A stretch of 9,263 nt of DNA from Deltaproteobacteria bacterium. Its GTDB lineage: Bacteria; Desulfobacterota; GWC2-55-46; JADFVP01. Every line of letters begins with the position of its first letter. Position 1 is the stretch's first letter. Positions 6,380 through 9,263 of the stretch are shown piece after piece. Position numbers and translations under genes: made by a program. Where the stretch lies: positions 1-9,263 of the forward strand of contig JAJRYL010000278.1 in assembly GCA_024275855.1 (NCBI GenBank), read 5' to 3'. The notes under the pieces were generated by a model. That model was not told where the DNA came from, did no database searches, and was given only the letters and a program-made list of their open reading frames with translations.

Positions 6380-8326
6380 AATACCCGCAAGAATTACTCC
6401 GGCTAAGAAGCTCCTGGGCAGGTACTTAAAGTCTACCGTGTGGCTGCCTGCGGAGATGAACACGCCGCGTACAACCCCGTTTACCCTGTAGATTTCGGTA
6501 CTTTCTCCGTCTACCTTAACGCTCCAGCCGGGGTAGTAGGTATCGGTAAGCACTAACAGGCCCGGCCCCGTCGCCTCTACTCTAACGCTGTTGTTGCTCT
6601 CGGTAAGCACCTTCGCGCTCTTCACCTTCTCTTTTTTTGCCGTGGTTCCGACCGGTTCCGGTCTATCTTCAGAAAACGGCTCCGGTAAAGAGACCGTAAC
6701 GCCCGGGGCGGTTGAACCTGCCGGAAGTCTTATCCGGGCCGAAGCAGTGTCAGCAGCGCTTCTCTTTTTCAGTTCTCCGGCAGCGGTATCCGGCCTTGCG
6801 GATAAAAACGCCGCAGGCGCCTCTTTCTCTATTACCGCCGCAATACCCGAAGCGAAGTCGCCGGTTCCCGCTATTTTTTGAGCCTCTTTAAAGTCGTCCA
6901 CACGTTTGACCTTAGTAACTACATAGGCGTTTGGCAGCGCCGTCGGGTTTTCGTAGATAGAGACCGCTTTGTCGCTGTAGACGGAAGGAAACTCAACCGG
7001 AGTTTTTCCGTCTATCCGGCTCGCTCTTAGCGCTACCTCGTTTATATCTATTGCGCTCGGCAGTATAATGTACTTTACCGACAGCAGCGAATAGTACGGA
7101 AGCCGCGCAATAAAGTCTTTCTCTATGCCACGGTTGTAGAGAGTATTTCCGTCTCCCTCATGAACAAAAAGTTCGGGCCTGCCGGTAAACCAGAGCGAGG
7201 ACGACTCGTTCTCGACCGGGTGGAGCGCATGGAGGTGCGAGTTTCTATAGTCCTGAAAAGTGTCTATGGCGAGAGAGTTTATGTACCTGATGTCTTTAAT
7301 TCCGAGAGCGGAGGAGAAGTTGGGGAATAAGAGGCCGTATCCGGCGATTACACGTGCGTCGGGCGCGTTTTCTTTTAAAAACCCTACGTAAGGCGCGGGA
7401 GTAAAAGGGTCGTACCGGTCTGGCAGTCCGCGTGGCGAGTTGTAGTCGATGAGCATGATAGAGGCAAAGAGCAGCAGTACCGTAAGTACCGCGCTCTTGC
7501 GCCGTCCTTTAAAAAACTGCAAAACTACGTAGAGTCCGAGAATAAGCGGAATAAGTTTCAGGTATAGCCAGCCGGTAGAGTAACCGCGCGGCAGCGCCCA
7601 CCATAACTCCGTTAACGCAAGGGGAATAAGCGCGTAAAGGCCGCGTCCTTTTCTTGTATAGGTAATAAGCACAATAGTTGCAAGAACCAGAAACAGAACG
7701 GAGAGAAAAGAGCCGAGTATGAACGAAGGGCCGAAGACCTGAAAGAATTCGTTTTTACGCACGAACTTTATAAAGAGCAGTAAAACGGTAGTCGGCAACA
7801 GGTGCATAAGCATGGCGAAGACAGCGCCGAGCGCGGCAAGAGGAACGAGAAAAGCGGGTATTCCGGCGCCTTTCTTCTTTTTCGTCTCAACCTCCGAGTC
7901 GTAGTGCTGCAACGCCGCCTCGTTTTCAGCCAGCTCCTCTTTCTCTTTTATAGAACAGAAGGCGCATCGGATGGTCTCGAAAGCGAGGCCCGCCCCGACC
8001 GCCAGAGAGAAGGTCCATGTCGGCCCGGCCCACCTCTGGCTCCAGACCTGATCGAAGAGCGGAAGCCGCCCGAGCCGGACGAATGGTTCTATGCCGAGGT
8101 TTTTAAGCAGTATAAGCGCTCCGAAACCGGCAAAGAAGAGCAGGAGCGGCCATAGCCGTTTTTTACGGGCAAAGGGCAGGGAGAGGAGTCCGGCAAAGAC
8201 GAGGTAGAGCATAACCACGCCGGAGTAACCTCCTAAAAAGTCCCACACTCCGTTGGTCGGCAGTACTCTAAAGTAGTACTCTTCGCCCCTTGGCGTATAC
8301 TCAAGCGCGAGCGGAACAGAGGGCAT
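6377..8326 (-). CDS. YfhO-family membrane protein, middle and C-terminal part
   Basis: Main part of a YfhO-family (PF09586-type) multi-pass membrane protein; characterised relatives are GT-C-fold enzymes or factors that add sugars to envelope polymers. The frame is open from 8347, directly after an in-frame TAA. The ATG at 8326 has no Shine-Dalgarno site and lies in the middle of similarity, so it is probably not the real start. Numbered from that ATG, WDFLGGYSG at 28-36 is a family signature, then several hydrophobic helices (to about residue 300), an extracytoplasmic region with RVIAGYGLLFPN and a beta-rich domain, a low-complexity linker, and the typical ending TDTYYPGWSVKVDG (W601) with RGVFISAGSHTVDFKYLPRSF. 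The last helix is cut by a TAG, and its remainder is at 6293-6376. Envelope glycosylation is a family-level inference, and no substrate can be named. Confidence 0.8.
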   Translation of the reverse strand: MPSVPLALEYTPRGEEYYFRVLPTNGVWDFLGGYSGVVMLYLVFAGLLSLPFARKKRLWPLLLFFAGFGALILLKNLGIEPFVRLGRLPLFDQVWSQRWAGPTWTFSLAVGAGLAFETIRCAFCSIKEKEELAENEAALQHYDSEVETKKKKGAGIPAFLVPLAALGAVFAMLMHLLPTTVLLLFIKFVRKNEFFQVFGPSFILGSFLSVLFLVLATIVLITYTRKGRGLYALIPLALTELWWALPRGYSTGWLYLKLIPLILGLYVVLQFFKGRRKSAVLTVLLLFASIMLIDYNSPRGLPDRYDPFTPAPYVGFLKENAPDARVIAGYGLLFPNFSSALGIKDIRYINSLAIDTFQDYRNSHLHALHPVENESSSLWFTGRPELFVHEGDGNTLYNRGIEKDFIARLPYYSLLSVKYIILPSAIDINEVALRASRIDGKTPVEFPSVYSDKAVSIYENPTALPNAYVVTKVKRVDDFKEAQKIAGTGDFASGIAAVIEKEAPAAFLSARPDTAAGELKKRSAADTASARIRLPAGSTAPGVTVSLPEPFSEDRPEPVGTTAKKEKVKSAKVLTESNNSVRVEATGPGLLVLTDTYYPGWSVKVDGESTEIYRVNGVVRGVFISAGSHTVDFKYLPRSFLAGVILAGI

Positions 8327-8347
8327 AAAACCAGGGTCTTGCGGAAA

Positions 8348-8350
8348 TTA
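8348..8350 (-). other. In-frame ochre (TAA) within the YfhO-type gene
   Basis: The frame reads ILTPTIH, TAA, FPQDPGFMPSVP. Protein features on both sides belong to one YfhO-type protein, with no shift of frame and no Shine-Dalgarno site before the next ATG (8326). CAA, AAA, GAA, TAT or TAC would each be one base away. TAA also ends four other frames in the window (including the reconstructed tail), so a general TAA reassignment is unlikely. Confidence 0.75.
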
Positions 8351-9263
8351 GTGTATTGTAGGGGTGAGGATAGAGGCAGGCATCCTTATCTGTTCGACGC
8401 TGCGGATACCCATGTCTCCGCCGGGCGGATGAATGTTATGAGAGTTCTGCATGAATTCGCCAAAGGGCAGAAGAAGCGGCGCGGCCAGGGCTATGGAGAG
8501 TATTGAGGCGAGGGCGAAGCGTTTCAGGCTCCTTCGCGCCTTAACCTTTTTCATAAGCATAAGCGCGCGCAGAATAAAGTAGAGCGTGGCCAGAAAGATT
8601 ATATAAAGAGCCATTTCAGGCTGTCCGGCAACGGCTGTAAGCGCGAGCATTATCGCGGCGACCGGCATGTTCCACGCAGAGCGTTTTGTTACCAGCCGCT
8701 CGATCGACCACATGAGCAGAGGCAGCATCATTGCGTTATTGGCGAACTGTTCGAGGTTTATAAACCATGTTAGCGAGCCCGAAAGCATGTAGAGCGCGCC
8801 TGATAAGAAGGCCGGGGCAAAGGGCAGCCCGACAAGGCTTAGAAATACGAATGTAAAGAAACCGGCTATCAGCAGACGTCCGAGCAGGAAAAAGTCCCAG
8901 TACTTTACCGGGCTGAGATTCTCTAATATCTGATACGGAAAGAAGGCGCGCGTAGAGTACTGCGCCGCCAAAGGCGTGCCCGCGCCCTGAAACCGGTTCC
9001 ACAACGGCAGCTCTTTATTTCTGTAGCTCTCTCCTACAAACCTGTTTATCGGCCATTCGTAGTAAGCCGGTGTCGCCATATCTACATTGAAGAGGTTAAC
9101 CGGCGCGCGCCCTGTGTACCCCTCGGGCCAGCCCGCTACAACGCCGTGGGGCTGAAGAAGCGGCGGGGCGAGCGAACGGGAGGCGAAGAGCACGGGGCCG
9201 TACGCGACCGCTATCAATACAATATAGAGCAGCAGGGCGTAGAGCTTGTCGTATCTTCCGGAT
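8348..9263 (-). CDS. YfhO-family membrane protein, N-terminal part (5' end outside window)
   Basis: The first 304 visible residues of the YfhO-type protein; the frame is open through the right edge, so the true start is outside. The TTG at 9217 is in the middle of a helix (KLYALLLYIVLIAVAYGPVLF) and is not a credible start. After this first helix comes the extracytoplasmic loop typical of the family: Asp61 in NVDMATPAYYEWP, counted from the first full codon at the edge, then LPLWNRF with a GAGTPL/AAQYS/FFPYQIL stretch. GT-C enzymes carry an acidic catalytic residue in this first loop, so Asp61 is a candidate; this is inference. Several further hydrophobic helices follow (SLVGLPFAPAFLSGALYML, the GQPEMALYIIFL region). 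The segment ends at an in-frame TAA (8350-8348), beyond which the same frame continues the protein. With all parts joined, at least 989 codons are present. Confidence 0.82.
   Translation of the reverse strand, partial: SGRYDKLYALLLYIVLIAVAYGPVLFASRSLAPPLLQPHGVVAGWPEGYTGRAPVNLFNVDMATPAYYEWPINRFVGESYRNKELPLWNRFQGAGTPLAAQYSTRAFFPYQILENLSPVKYWDFFLLGRLLIAGFFTFVFLSLVGLPFAPAFLSGALYMLSGSLTWFINLEQFANNAMMLPLLMWSIERLVTKRSAWNMPVAAIMLALTAVAGQPEMALYIIFLATLYFILRALMLMKKVKARRSLKRFALASILSIALAAPLLLPFGEFMQNSHNIHPPGGDMGIRSVEQIRMPASILTPTIH

Noticed and set aside
6591..6881. Plus-strand frames within the YfhO-type gene (also 7802-8155)
   Set aside because: Antisense shadows of the YfhO-type coding frame, without ribosome binding sites or recognisable domains.

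Overview
The window reads as ordinary chromosomal DNA of a Gram-negative-type bacterium with mid-range GC. The clues are a Sec lipoprotein with a Gly after the lipobox Cys, strong Shine-Dalgarno sites, one sigma70-type promoter and long GC-rich hairpins between genes. The gene types (PhoX-like DUF839 lipoprotein, CPA2 antiporter with RCK domains, short CxxC zinc-ribbon protein, YfhO-type membrane protein) resemble Deltaproteobacteria or related environmental lineages. That placement is inference from remembered family content. No mobile element, phage gene, CRISPR array, tRNA or rRNA was recognised.

Layout, left to right: a PhoX-like lipoprotein gene (+, 65-2257) and a perfect hairpin terminator; an intergenic stretch ending in a near-consensus promoter; a 276-residue protein with a helical head and a very acidic repetitive tail (+, 2605-3435) and its terminator; a Kef-type cation:proton antiporter gene (+, 3656-5719); a perfect 22-bp inverted repeat between convergent genes; a CxxC zinc-ribbon protein (-, 5915-6205); and a large YfhO-family membrane protein gene (-, 6293 to the right edge, 5' end outside the window).

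The most notable feature is that the two largest membrane-protein genes are each cut by in-frame stop codons with no frameshift. The Kef-type gene has a TAG (4727-4729) between its membrane domain and its NAD-binding domain. The YfhO-type gene has a TAA (8348-8350) and a TAG (6377-6379); the TAG falls inside the last membrane helix, and reading through it completes that helix and gives a charged tail. The internal restarts lack Shine-Dalgarno sites, and protein similarity continues directly across each stop. None of the five plausible natural gene ends in the window uses TAG (four TAA, one TGA). The pattern fits either recent nonsense mutation or consensus error, or recoding/suppression of TAG. 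The internal TAA counts against a simple TAG-only explanation.

No shared pathway links the genes. The themes are envelope functions: phosphate scavenging or a related periplasmic hydrolase (PhoX-like), potassium/proton homeostasis (Kef-type) and possible cell-envelope glycosylation (YfhO-type).
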